Shown in pieces: positions 22,215 through 33,905 of a stretch of DNA of 64,000 nucleotides. The notes beneath the pieces were generated by a model. That model was not told the DNA's origin. It searched no databases and saw only the letters and a list, made by a program, of their open reading frames with translations. Source of the DNA: Rotaria sordida (lineage: Eukaryota; Rotifera; Eurotatoria; Philodinida; Philodinidae); contig CAJNOL010000208.1 in NCBI GenBank assembly GCA_905250125.1, positions 76,194-140,193 on the forward strand, read 5' to 3'. The first letter of the stretch is position 1. Every line of letters starts with the position of its first letter. The translations under genes were made by a program, and so were the position numbers.

Positions 22215-22995
22215 CGGTTGGTCAAAAAGTTTTTAGAGAAAATATTTCTTCATTTGTGACCTGCGGGAAAGTATTTTCGGCATGTCAAAAGTTATGTGCT
22301 AAAAACAGAATTTTGTGCTCTTTTTGAATATGATCTTAGAAATTTTATTTCAGTTTTTGCTCGAGAGTAGTGAAGTAATCTTTTTGAAAAGCTCAAAAAA
22401 TTAGTTTGAACCGAAAATTTGTTCCGCACATTTTCGTATTTTCACTGTTGCTATTCGAAAGTAAAAAGTTGGAATTTTTATTTATATATTAGCTTATAGA
22501 TTCAGAAATTACCCTACACAATGCACTATTTCAGGTTTATTTGTCTTTCGACAAAGTATCTCAATTTTCGTTTTTCCTAAACATTCATTTTTGAAAAATC
22601 GACTTTTTAATCAAAAATCATTTTGCATAGAAAAGAAGCTGTTGACAAAATGGGTGTAACTTCACTTGGGTAAAAGCTACAATTTAGTTCAATATTATAT
22701 TTTATAGATGAGTGTCCGCTCTACAAAATGATGGACTCCAATAATTTTTAGCATGTTTCAAAAGTGACTTAAAAGATGAATAAAAACCTGTTAATTCGCC
22801 ATTAAAAATAATTTTTCAAACATTTCAAAAAGTTCTTCACTACTCTTCAAAAAAAATTGACACTATATTTCTAAGTCCATATTCGAAAAGAGCACAAAAT
22901 TCTGGTCGTAAAACATAGCTTTTGATATGCCGGAAATATTTTCTCACAGGTCAAAAATGATCAAATATTTTGTCTAAAAACTTTTCGACCACCCG
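22215..22995. mobile_element. Palindromic MITE-like element, about 780 bp
   Basis: The left arm cggttggtcaaaaagttttt (22215) and following 170 bp pair with the reverse complement at about 22800-22995. Shared blocks include AGAACACAAAATTCTG-like, TTTTGAATATG/CATATTCGAAAAG and AGTAGTGAAG/CTTCACTACT. The centre of about 420 bp is unpaired and noncoding. No transposase. Confidence 0.68.
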
Positions 22996-25011
22996 TTATT
23001 TAGCCGTGTGCTAAAGTCTCGGCCAGTATCTCGAATTTCTAATATACATAGTAGAAATATCATCTGAATGCAAGTTAATTTTGCATTTTTTAAGATATCT
23101 TCTGTTTGAATAACAAAAATCTCATTTAAAATCATGATCAGTTGACCGAATAGTAATACAAAAAAACGATGTATATTCGTATGACATAAAAGGTTAGATA
23201 TTCTTTCATGATAGTAATTGTTATCTTACCAGAATAGATCCTCCTATTGGATTGAACGTTTGTGTCGGAATAGATTTGGAAAGATGTCGTATGATTTGTT
23301 TGTTATTTTTAGTTTTGTATTTTCGGTAGAATTCAAAACTTTGCTTGTGATTATTGGTGATAGTGGACAAAACTTTCCGTTGATGTTGATAAAACTTATT
23401 AATAAGCAAATAGAGAAAATTCTTCTTCATTAGAGATGTATTCATTGATTCTAGTTGTGAGATATTTTTGAATTCAAGTCTATCTAAAATGAATGATTAT
23501 TAGACTTTTCCTTGGTTTCTTTCAGTTAATGAAAGTTTGCTTTTCTTTTTATATGTGATTATAATGAAGTTTTTGTCTTTTCTTCGATCAAACAAGGACA
23601 TCCGTACTTCTTCTTTGATAAGATATTTTTTTTCAATAAAATCAATGAAAATTTTTGAAAATAAGTAAACTATTTGCTGTATTAATTAATCAAAGAATTT
23701 TAAAAATGTCTATCAGTTCATTTTCATCAATACTAATTTTCTGTTTAACATTTTAATTTATTTTTCTTTTGTTTGATCTTCCATTCATCTTCTTCTTTCC
23801 TTCCATTACCGTAGCACGTACATATGAACGTGTCAACACACCGTATGACAGATTGACATCGATGAATGGACTAATATCAAAATGAAAAATCGCTTTAGAT
23901 TTGTGCAAAACGAAGAAAAGTATAATCAAACTGTTTATTAAAGGTCAGGATAGATGAAAATATCAACCATGAGAAATATTTAATAAATGGAGGATATTCT
24001 GATTGCTATCGCACGGCATCTATCGTTTGAAGTTCTTTAAGCATCAATGGAATTGTCATCGAAATGGAAAAGAAATTTTCGATGTATGAGAAACAATTTT
24101 CAATACTCTCAATTGCTGTAGATTATGAGAATAAAATCTCTCATCATTTTGATGATAAATGATTTTATTTATGCTCTGATTGCATTTAAATTGTCTAAAG
24201 TAAGTGAAAACTATTAATCACGGAATATTTCAGTTTTTTTTTTCCTATGCTTATTAAAATCAGATAAGATATCTCCAATTTTCATACGATTCTTTTGGAG
24301 AACATAGTTTGTTAAACTCTGTTAGGGATATATTTTTTATCTGTTGTAGTAGTTTATTTCATGTAACAAAATTCTTAAATATGATACATGGAAGGAAATA
24401 GTTAGAAGTACACGCATTAGAATTTTCTGTATATCATTTATTTATTTATTATCAAAAGAAAAAAGTTACAATAGGTTAACGGAGTCAATCATTTCAACTT
24501 GCAGATTTTATGAATATGATAGAAATTTTATCCATCAACTGTATAAATTTGTTTTTCTTGGTGATTTTCATGTTATTTTCGGGATTATAAACAATATACA
24601 TGATTTATTTTTGTTCTCTTGTTCCACAAATTTTTTTAAAAAAATTTGTCTAATGTCTTTTAAATGTCAATTTAGGTATGATAATGTATCAAAAGGTTAC
24701 AATGTTTGCTTTTTATTTTTATTTATTTTTTTGCATTCATAATTCCTTTCTGATCGAACATTCAAAGTAAATTAAAACATATTTGAGAATCATTGTCTAA
24801 TGTACAGGACTATCTCTTACTGAATGTTTCGTAGTAACAGTTACGAAAGAATTGTACTGATTTAAAGACGACAAAACTAAAAAAAATTGAACATTAAAAT
24901 AAATAAATAGTTTTTATGAGATTTGTCTTGATCAGTTGAATCTTAATAGATTTTTCGATTATTACACAATAGAAAATTCATATGCTAATTTGAATGTATG
25001 AAAGTAAATCT
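22996..25011. other. Intergenic, no gene recognised
   Basis: AT-rich DNA. The overlapping short frames on both strands at 23218-23445 show no domain. Nothing else seen. Confidence 0.45.
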
Positions 25012-27056
25012 ACCCATGTAAAAATTTTTGCTCATTTAACGAATAAAAATGTTACAATTTTGATCATAAAAATACGTTAAAATTGTGCAAAATTAACGCA
25101 TTTTCAAATCTTTTTTTCGTTAGATCAGTAAATTTTTAAATGATTCTTTACACGTGAATTTATCGAGAAACGTGTTAAATACGAAAGTTGATTAATATGT
25201 TATCCCTCAGAATTTTTCCTACATTCTTATTTACTGCAAGTATGATGAACTTCTTTCAATAATCAATATCTTGTTTAGTTTCACTCGTCTGAAGAGAAAA
25301 GTCCAGCTAATCAATTCAATATTGAATGTACTTTCTAATAAGATGCTTCAGAAAACATTGTTGTCACTATAAATATTTCGTAATAGATAGTAAAACCAAT
25401 GAGGAAGTACAATATATTTTTTTGGTTTTGTTGATATCTCGAAACTGAAACTATTTATGGTTTTACTTGCTACAATTTTGCATTCTTGTATGTACCAGAA
25501 GTGTATTTCATAGTCGACAGAAATGATAAGACTATTACTAGTTTAAAATCTAGGATATCGATAGAGTAAAAAAAACTATTGTACTCTTTGATGTGTTTCG
25601 CTATNNNNNNNNNNNNNNNNNNNNNNNNNNNNNNNNNNNNNNNNNNNNNNNNNNNNNNNNNNNNNNNNNNNNNNNNNNNNNNNNNNNNNNNNNNNNNNNN
25701 NNNNTGGATTTTTCTCCTTAGAGAAGTAAAACTCAGCAAGATATTGATCATTGAAGAAATTTCATCATATTGGCGGTGAATAACAATGTATGAAAAATCC
25801 TGAAGAGTAATATATTCATTAGCTTGAACTATGGAAAGACAGATTATATGAACTAATATAATTTAATTATTCCCTTCCACTTAACTTAATATATCAGCTT
25901 GCATATTTATCAGAGATGAACCAGTCATATTTTTCATATTAGATCTAGATTCTATAAGCAAAAAACTTAATTCTGCTCGATTCAAGAGGAATTTATACCA
26001 ATTCACACTTATATAGGTAGCACGAAGCTCAAGTGAGAAAGTTAAAATATCACACGTGTGAAAATGAATGCAGTATTAACGATATATAATGAATTAGTTA
26101 CCATTACAATGATAATCACGCGAGAAAAAAACGTGAAAAATCTAACGTGTTAAAACGAATTTTCCCAATCTAGCAAAAATTCATGAAAATTTTCTTCGTG
26201 AAACTTCATTAATTTGTCTTTTAAGGCAACTTTTGGCTTTAACTGAAGTAATTATTTCGCTAAACTTTTTTTTTTATCATGTGGAGCAGAAATGATAATG
26301 TACGAAGTACAGAATTACATTCCTTTAGATATAAAACCCATAGTAAATTTTAAAGAAAAAATGAAAGAGGATTATCTTTGTCTAGGATTAATTTAAGTGG
26401 TTTTGCAAGTGATTAAAACAAAGTTGAGATTTCTCTAAAGGAGAGTTCTGCTTAATCTGATAAAAAGCTTTTGATATCTGGATTGATATAGTTCACAGAC
26501 ACACTTGATATTTCGTAAATATAAGTCTTTCAAGCTGATTTTTGTGTAGTGTGCATAAACAAATATGTTACACAAAAAAATCATGAATATTGTACGCATG
26601 AAAACGATTAGTAGATTGAATGATGGATAATTAAATGACATTCGTTAACAATTAAAATTTTCATTAAAACTCGTTAAAATATTTCACTCGTAAAAATAGT
26701 TACTAGATTTAACAAGAATCAATCAGTTAAGTTTCGTGAAAAATACAGAAATTCATGAAAATGAATACCAAGTTTAACGATATTTAACATGATAAGATTG
26801 GTTAAAAATTAAAAAAAAACTTCAAGAAATATCGTTAAACTTCTTAACACGTGAAAATGAATGCAATTTTTAACGATATATAATGAATTAGTTACAGTCA
26901 AAACGACAATCACGCATGAAAAACCTAATGTGTTTACACGAGTTTTCGGAATATAACAAAAGTTCATGAAATTTCGTTAATTTGTCTTTTAACGCATTTT
27001 TTTACGTTAATTTTAAGAATCCTTTCCTTAAATACCTTTTTATTTTTACATGGGTA
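25012..27056. repeat. Degenerate repeat block with inverted ends, interrupted by the assembly gap
   Basis: The left boundary TACCCATGTAAAAAT at 25012 has its reverse complement at 27042-27056. Inside, a module of about 190 bp containing AACGATATATAATGAATTAG, CACGTGAAAATG and TTAATTTGTCTTTTAA occurs at about 26035-26270 and again at about 26840-27020, both in the same orientation, with weaker copies of CACGTGAA/ACGTTAA motifs between 25030 and 25180. No coding sequence. It probably is an old non-autonomous element; the 100-N gap lies inside it. Confidence 0.5.
25605..25704. other. Assembly gap (100 N)
   Basis: Exactly 100 N, the conventional length for a scaffold gap of unknown size. It falls within repetitive DNA, which probably caused it. 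Confidence 0.99.
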
Positions 27057-27057
27057 T

Positions 27058-28198
27058 CAGAGACTGTCATCAGGTCAGGGCTGCCCTGATGCCCTGTACT
27101 GTCCTGCCCTGTACTTCAGGGCAAACTTCTTTTTTTGCCCTGTCCTGTTTGCCCTGCAGGGCGACCGAATAAAAGTACAGGGCAGGACAGGGCAAATTTT
27201 TTTTGCCCTGTTAACTTTTCACATAAATTTATTTGGAAGCCTTTTTCGAAGCTAAATGGAATCTTTCAAAACATCTATTATCGATGGAATTCCATCAACA
27301 TCCATCAACCAGTGATGAATCTGTCTTTTCAATTGGTTTCATCAGAACTAATGAATTTGATACTCATTCTGATTTATCATTGTACAATACAGTTCTCCCC
27401 ACTTCAGAAAAATTTAACCACGGTTATCATATCAAAAGTATTTAGAACCCATAGAAAATAAATCGCAACCTCTTGGTAAGTAGCGATGAAAATCTGCAAA
27501 TCGATAAAATGATAGCGTTCAGTCAATCACAATCTCTATGTTCATTGATAAATATCTGATTTTTCTGCAGTCATCCTGCTTATTCTTTGGATCCGTACAA
27601 AAGAAGTGAAGATACTGGATTAAAGCCAGTTATTTTTTTTTACAAAGAATAAACTCAAATGATATCATTTTCGCTGGATTATCGTGTAACTTTTGATCAA
27701 TTATTTCGTTTTCTTTCATTGATGAGATTTCAAAATTTTTTCTCATTAATCTAAAATATTTATCAATTTTTATTTTTTTAAATTAGTTATTCAATCTTAA
27801 TCGACTAGAGAAATTTGAAAATAATCTTGACAATTTAAAAAGACTAACATAGCATCTCAGCAGGATTATAATTATATAAAAACAGTATCGTTTTCATAGC
27901 ATTTAAACGAACTTTTGATTGTTTCTACACATGGATAATATTCTGTTGAAATGACTTAAACAAGGCATATATAATGAACACAAAACCCATTAGATTTATT
28001 CAGCATGTCATAAATTCATCCTATAGTTGAGATTCAATTTAAAGGCCCTCAGGGCGTCCTGCCCTGTACTGCCCTGCCCTGAGGGCAGGGCAGGGCAAAA
28101 AATATTTTATGTTTTATCGTCCAGGGCAGGACAGGGCAAGGCATAACAGGGCAAAGGGCAGGACAGGGCACAAAAAAACTGCCCTGTGACGGTCTCTG
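27058..28198. mobile_element. hAT-like non-autonomous DNA transposon, 1141 bp, with 8-bp target duplication
   Basis: Ends CAGAGACTGTCA at 27058 and TGACGGTCTCTG ending at 28198 are imperfect terminal inverted repeats starting CAGAG, as in hAT elements. The 8-bp direct repeat ATGGGTAT flanks it exactly (27050-27057 and 28199-28206), the hAT target-site length. Both subterminal regions (27075-27210 and 28045-28190) are packed with CCCTG / CAGGGCAGGACAGGGCA units, locally GC-rich against the AT-rich host. The 800 bp interior has only short frames (27135-27461) without transposase motifs, so it depends on an enzyme encoded elsewhere. Confidence 0.85.
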
Positions 28199-28206
28199 AT
28201 GGGTAT

Positions 28207-28980
28207 GAAAGCATATTGCGTCACACATTTGTTCATTATTCTAAGAATTCTTTTGTAACATGATATGTCAATATTGTATAGAGTTCGTTGATTTCGAACA
28301 AAAAAATGAAACCAAACCGGAACTGGAACTGTTGGAATCGAAAATATTTTTATTGATAGCTACGAGCCTGTTTAAATGCTGCATAATCTAAAGACGCAAA
28401 GATTAATTGAATTTTGTATTAGTGGTAAACTATGCGGATTTCTCACAATTGGATGAAAAGAGAACTCAAAAATAGTTAAAAGTATGATTAAGAATCCTAA
28501 AAGAAAATGATTTTTTTCAGAAAAGACATGGTTAGATACTTCCATAGACATTTTCATAATCATTATTACTTTGAACCGTGTTCCTGTTAAAAGCAAAAAT
28601 TTTGCCCATAAAAGACGGTTTTTCGTCTAAAAAAAAATCGTTTGTGCTGAAAACAGTCGGTTTTTCTTATAGGAGTTGTTCGGTGACACCTATTACAGTA
28701 AGACATAAGCTTAAATCGGGTTTTTTTTGTTTGAAAGCTCATTTTTTCAAAAAATGATCTTCAATAAAGAAGAAAGTATTTTTCTTTGAATAAAACTTGA
28801 TCAAAATTTGTCTTTATTCATAAAATTTCTCTGTTTTATTGAGAAATTTTTGAGTTAATGTAGAAATTTATTTTTATGTATAACTAGACACTTATAATCT
28901 TTGCACAAAGTTTCAGGTCGATATTATTGTATCACCAGTTGCAAAGATACGTTTTAGAAACTGTTATTAGTAACTGTAGC
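28207..28980. other. Noncoding, AT-rich
   Basis: Spacer between two mobile elements. Nothing supported; runs such as CGTTTTTCGTCTAAAAAAAAATCG suggest old repeat debris. Confidence 0.4.
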
Positions 28981-29570
28981 TATCGCCCATTTAAGAAGAG
29001 AAAGGTGGATGGATATTTTTTGAATAGCTTTTTGTAGAAGCAAGATAGAGAGCTGCGATTTTCATCGTTAGAAAGAAGAGATGGAGATGTATCAAACTGT
29101 ATGTTACAGAATAATTTAAACTAGTTTTTTCAAAGACTTAAATCGACGTTTTTGAAAAGCAACATATTCCGTAAGGTGGCTAAAAGCCAATTTTCAATAA
29201 TCAGCTGCGCATTTGAACCGCTAAATGAAGATTTACAAAAGTACGCAAGTCCAAGACTCTTAGATTTACTTGTTGAGGAGTTATAGACTTTTTATTCGAA
29301 ACTCTTAGCCGATTTTTCTATTAATTTCTGTGAAAAAAAATATTTTTTTTTTTGCGTTTTTCTTAGGAGAAATCGATTATTCCGGTATTTTTTTTTTTTT
29401 TGGAAAATTCATTAAGAAAACATCTTAGAGAAGTCTATAATATATCATTCGATGCGTCTTCATCTTCTCTTTCCTACGGTGAAAACTGCATCTCTCTATC
29501 TTGCTTCTATCAAAAATTATTCAAAAAGTATCCGCCCGCCTTTTTCTTTTGAAATAGGCAATAATATCGA
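28981..29570. mobile_element. Palindromic element, copy 1 of a family shared with 58.8 kb
   Basis: Left arm from atcgcccatttaagaagaga (28982) through GAAGCAAGATAGAGAGCTGC and TTTTCATCGTTAGAAAGA; right arm is the reverse complement (TTCTCTTTCCTACGGTGAAAAC, GCATCTCTCTATCTTGCTTC, GCCTATTTC) ending near 29570. The block GCATCGAATGATATATTATA on the minus strand and the AGAGAGCTGC block match the element at 58.8-59.3 kb. No coding sequence. Confidence 0.68.
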
Positions 29571-29801
29571 ATCGTCGGTTTTGGATATTTGTTGGAATCC
29601 CTGATCTCTAATATGGAATTATTAGTTAGAAGAAGATATTCTTATCAATAATTTAGTTTTCATAATTGACAAATGGTATATATAAGGTCAAGAATATAAT
29701 TTCTCTGTGATATTGAAGAAAACTTTCGTAGTTTAATTGGAAATATTTTTCTAACTTCGTCAAATACAAAAAGTTAATGTTTGATAATTTTATTTAATAG
29801 G

Positions 29802-30000
29802 TAATAGGGGTAGTACTTTTATCTTTACTTTAGTAGATAAAGTAAAGTAAAGTTATTTCACTTTACTTTATCAGTAAAGTCAATTACTTTACTTTATCGG
29901 GTAAAGTAAAGTAAGTTCACTTTACTTTATCAGTAAAGTCAATTGCTTTATTTTACTTTACTTTTTCAAAGTAAAATAAAGATAAAATACCATTCCTAAT
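29802..30000. repeat. Small palindromic element built of AGTAAAGT motifs
   Basis: About 200 bp. The ends taataggggtagtactttta (29802) and its imperfect reverse complement ending at 30000 enclose alternating TTACTTTA / TAAAGTAA blocks and their inversions (ACTTTATCAGTAAAGT). Simple-sequence-like and self-complementary throughout. Confidence 0.6.
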
Positions 30001-30164
30001 AGATAATCGATTACAATCAAAATTGAATTTGTTATTGTTTACTTTTATTTAAGGAAAAGCTGAATATTAATTGATTATTCAAAAAGCTTAAGAAAAAAGC
30101 ATGAAATAGATAAAATTAATGTAAATATAAGTAAGAGTCAATTATTTCATAATAGATTGTCTTA

Positions 30165-32148
30165 TTAAAATGAAACCGACTTAGAATATGATGCTTCCTG
30201 ATCACCATTTTGATCGAATAGACGTGTTTCAATCGTGTTACCAGTACCTAAAATATTAATATCAAAGGAAAACAAATCAATCAATCGATATAATATATAT
30301 ATATATATATTCTTGTTAACATACCCCATTGAACAAGATCATTATTAAGCACTTTTTGTCCTGATGATGAGTCAGCAAGAATATTACCTATTTTTGAATA
30401 GATTTTTAATTCTCCGCTTCGTTCAATTTGAACTCCATCGGGTATTGTATATTGAAGTTTTTTTCCTGAATCAAGATGTTGTTCGATCGTCCATCTCGAT
30501 ATATCAATAGCATCAGTGGTCAAATTGCTTGTCAAAGTAATGTATGCACCATTAAGAGCACATTCTTCTACAAGAAAAAAAGAATTCTTTCTCTCTCTAT
30601 ATATATATCTATTTGAAGTTTCTACAGACCAATGCCAATACATCCTTGTCGATTTTTTTTTACAATAATTTTTGACATCGATTCACTTCCAGCTGGTGGA
30701 CAACGACGAACAAGTTCTCGTTGTTCTCGTGATTCTATTATTTTTATTTCATTACCACTCAATAAATGTCGATAAACAATAATTTCAGCTTCTAACGTAT
30801 TTTTACTTGAAAAAATTAAAAATAATAAATAATTATATAATTTTTCAATTGATAATAAAATTTTCTAACCTGCATTCAATTTGATTAATATCATAGATTA
30901 TTGACAAAATATCTTCCTTTAAAATTTCTAATTCATTCGATGGTTCTTTATCTTGTTGAAGTAATCTTAATTCTACTGTCAATTGATCTTTTAGAAAACA
31001 AATAAAAAACTTTTAGAAAACAGCAAAAAGAAAAATAGATATGAAATCTTTACTTACCATATTTAGCTTGAAGCTTAATCGAGAGATCTTTTTCATAAGA
31101 TAAACTCTTATTCAGTTCATCATATTCGATTTGCCATTTCTCTTGAAATATTGAAAATGTATCGATGACAATTGTTGGACTCGGTGGTGGTTCGTCAAGA
31201 CATTTTTGTATTTCGGCCATTTTCTTTTCAAAACATGCCTGCATTTTACGATTAATTTCTCCATAATATATTTCGAAATCACTACGTATTGCCTTGACAA
31301 TTCTGTCCAATTCTGATCTCCAAAATTGTATATCAACATCCCTTTTAATTGACGACGAATCAAATTCTCTTAAAAGAAAGAACAAATAAATATTACTCAA
31401 TTTGAAATAACAAAGGACAAGTTAAATAAACTCACCGTCCTGAATATGAACGTATTTTCTTATAGAAGGCTATTTCACTTTTCAATGAATCCAAAGTTAC
31501 ATTCCAATGTTTTCGTTGTCTAATTATATTGCACCAATCATGTGTCAATGAAAAATATTGTTTTAATAAACTTTCACGTTCAGCATGTACACGTTCAATT
31601 TCATGTTCTAATTCTCTACAAGATGTACGTAGACTATTCAGTTGAGATGATGATTGTTTCAATTCTTCTTCTAATGATGAAATTCTTCTATCACTTTTCT
31701 CTTGCCCAGTTTCGATTAATAGTTCATATATTATATTCTGTAATTGATACAATTCAAAATCCAAGTCGAAATCAATTTTTTCATGGCACAATATCGATAA
31801 ATTAGAATTTTGTGAGTGATAACGTTCATCCCATGATGAATCAATACTACCCAAACCAGATAAATTTCGTTGTAAATTTTCAATTTCAGTTAGGTATCTT
31901 GAATTCTGTAATTCTAGTTGTTGAACACGATCAATAAATGCACGAAAACGTTGATTCAATTCAGTTAGAGCATCTTTTTCATGTTGATGTTGTGATTGAA
32001 GATCAACTTGAAGCTTTTCAATATTGATCGACGAGAAAATTTGACAACGAAAGGTAGATACAAACTGTCCACCACTACGATTATAACTAACTCTTGAATC
32101 ATCATGCATATCATTATCATCGATGACGCTGTATGGCTCGTACGACAT
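30165..32148 (-). CDS. Intermediate filament protein with lamin-tail domain
   Basis: Six exons on the minus strand, 547 residues: 31436-32148, 31058-31368, 30870-30987, 30630-30805, 30325-30567 and 30165-30247. All introns are 62-77 bp, GT-AG and phase-consistent. Seen in order: a head of about 60 residues; coil 1A start LTELNQRFRAFIDRVQQLE, matching the family's LNDRFA-YI-KVR-LE block; long heptad-rich coils; the rod-end helix-termination motif TLEAEIIVYRHLLSGNE; a linker with a basic patch (IIVKKNRQG); and a lamin-tail (Ig-fold) domain in exons 5-6 with ISRWTIEQHLD and the final TIETRLFDQNGD. Invertebrate cytoplasmic IFs often keep this tail. The C-terminus SKSVSF has no CaaX box and no clear nuclear import signal was recognised, so a cytoplasmic filament is more likely than a nuclear lamin. 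It should assemble as coiled-coil dimers into 10-nm filaments. Confidence 0.93.
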
Positions 32149-32552
32149 TTTTATTGATAAAAGTCAGTTTTGCGGTTATAAATGCGGTTTATAAACTCTT
32201 TTTTTTTCTCACATTATTTATTCCGTTCTTACTTACACTAGTAAAGAACAAAATAAAGATTTGATCTCATTCCTGTTGTCATGTGTTATGTGCTGTTAAA
32301 TATGGAAAATAAATCAAATATAGACTTAAATGTCACAGCTTTTTTTTTTGCTTTTTTTTTCTTTCCTACATATATTTTAAATGGTATAATTAAGTTTCTC
32401 TTGTCATTGACTATATCTAACAAATATTTTTATTTTAAATATTCTGTGCTTGAATACTTATTATTGTATTAATAAATCATGCTAGGATAGAAGAAAAAAA
32501 ATACACCTTGAAAAGTCATATTCATTTTCATAAACTTATCATATTACTTCAT

Positions 32553-32606
32553 TTGTTGATAAATACTGACGATTGTTGATAAATACTGACGATTGTTGAT
32601 AAAAAT
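32553..32606. repeat. Short tandem repeat, about 21-bp unit x 2.5
   Basis: Units of TGTTGATAAATACTGACGAT in direct succession, the last incomplete. About 400 bp upstream of the IF start codon. No function assigned. Confidence 0.7.
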
Positions 32607-33199
32607 CATTTTCACCTTGAAATTTATGCCGAAAATAAATTAAAAACCATATTTATCACAGTAACAAGTTTTTCATCTTCAGGAGAACACAAATTAATCA
32701 ATCACCAACAAAAATTTAAATTTTTATTTACAACTGTAAACAGTCGATTTTCAGAAATCAACATCAACTATAGAAAAGTGTGTATGTGTTTTCTAAGATA
32801 AGAATAATATATAGAGAAATCTAGGCCTTGCTGTTTGTCTTATCGTCATCCACATCTAACATTTTCCCACGTTTATTAAAACAAAGATAATTGTTTCTAT
32901 AATGCTATTAAAAGATATATTTATTTAATTCGCATTCTTTTTTGCTTATCTCTGATAAGATTGTGTAACAACAAACTACATCTGTTCAAAAATAAAGAGA
33001 AATAACATTTGTCTAATTATGGATCTGCCTTTTGTATTTTATCATAACTCAATTTTTCACACCTGTGAATTACCTTCAAGTATTGGAAATTATTTTTTTT
33101 ATTAATGTTCTATTAAAATTCTTTATAATTTGATAGAGTTGAGTATGCTCATTACATATTTTACATTTTTTTTTTCAAAAGTAATCAGAAAATAAGAAA

Positions 33200-33905
33200 A
33201 ACCTTGAGGTTTTGCTCCCCTCAAAAACTCGATTTCAGCCCGGATACATTCAAATATCCTGAAATTCTCAGGATATATTAGGACTGTAGTGGAGAAGTTA
33301 TGATAACATTTTCAATGAGGTTTGAGGAAGATATTGATCAAACAAGGGTCAACAATAGCTCATTTGAAAAACCAAATTTATCTATTCAGGCTCATTCTAT
33401 GCATTTTATTTTCTTTTTGTTTAAAAGAGCATGTCAGTTTTTTAAAGTGGAAAAAGGAGATGAAAAGTTCAATAACTCGAAAAACTCTCTGAAAATGACG
33501 ATCTATTTATATAAGTGTTCGTATATATAATAAAAACAAAGCTTAATAAAAAAAAAAATGACTCTGTACTGCACTGCATCTTGACGTGCTCTTTCAAATA
33601 AAAAAAATTAAATGTAGTGAATGAAGCTCCGTTAACAATTCTGGATTGGCCGATCAAACAAGGATAAACTGAGAAAAAATGAAAAAAATTTTCTGTTTTT
33701 CTTTCAAACAGCTCATTTTTCGAATAGGAAAAGACAGAAATCTTCAAAAATTTTTCGAGAAAATCAGATGTCGAGTAAAAATTTTTCTCGTTTATGAAAG
33801 ATTAGATCACGGACTAGCTCTCCATACATTTATCTTAAATTCGATCATTCTGACAAAAATTGACTTTTTTTTTTTTTTGAGAGGAAGAGAGGCTTTAAAT
33901 CCATT
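33200..33905. repeat. Degenerate inverted repeat (old palindromic element)
   Basis: A block ending GTTTAAAAGAGCATGTCA near 33434 pairs imperfectly with TGACGTGCTCTTTCAAATAA near 33580, and flanking segments also show weak inverse similarity (TTTGCTCCCCTC near 33213 against GAGAGGAAGAG near 33880). Too diverged for exact ends. Confidence 0.35.

Noticed and set aside
27135..27461. 108-residue frame in the hAT-like element as a possible transposase remnant
   Set aside because: It starts in the CCCTG repeat array and shows no hAT dimerisation or catalytic motif.
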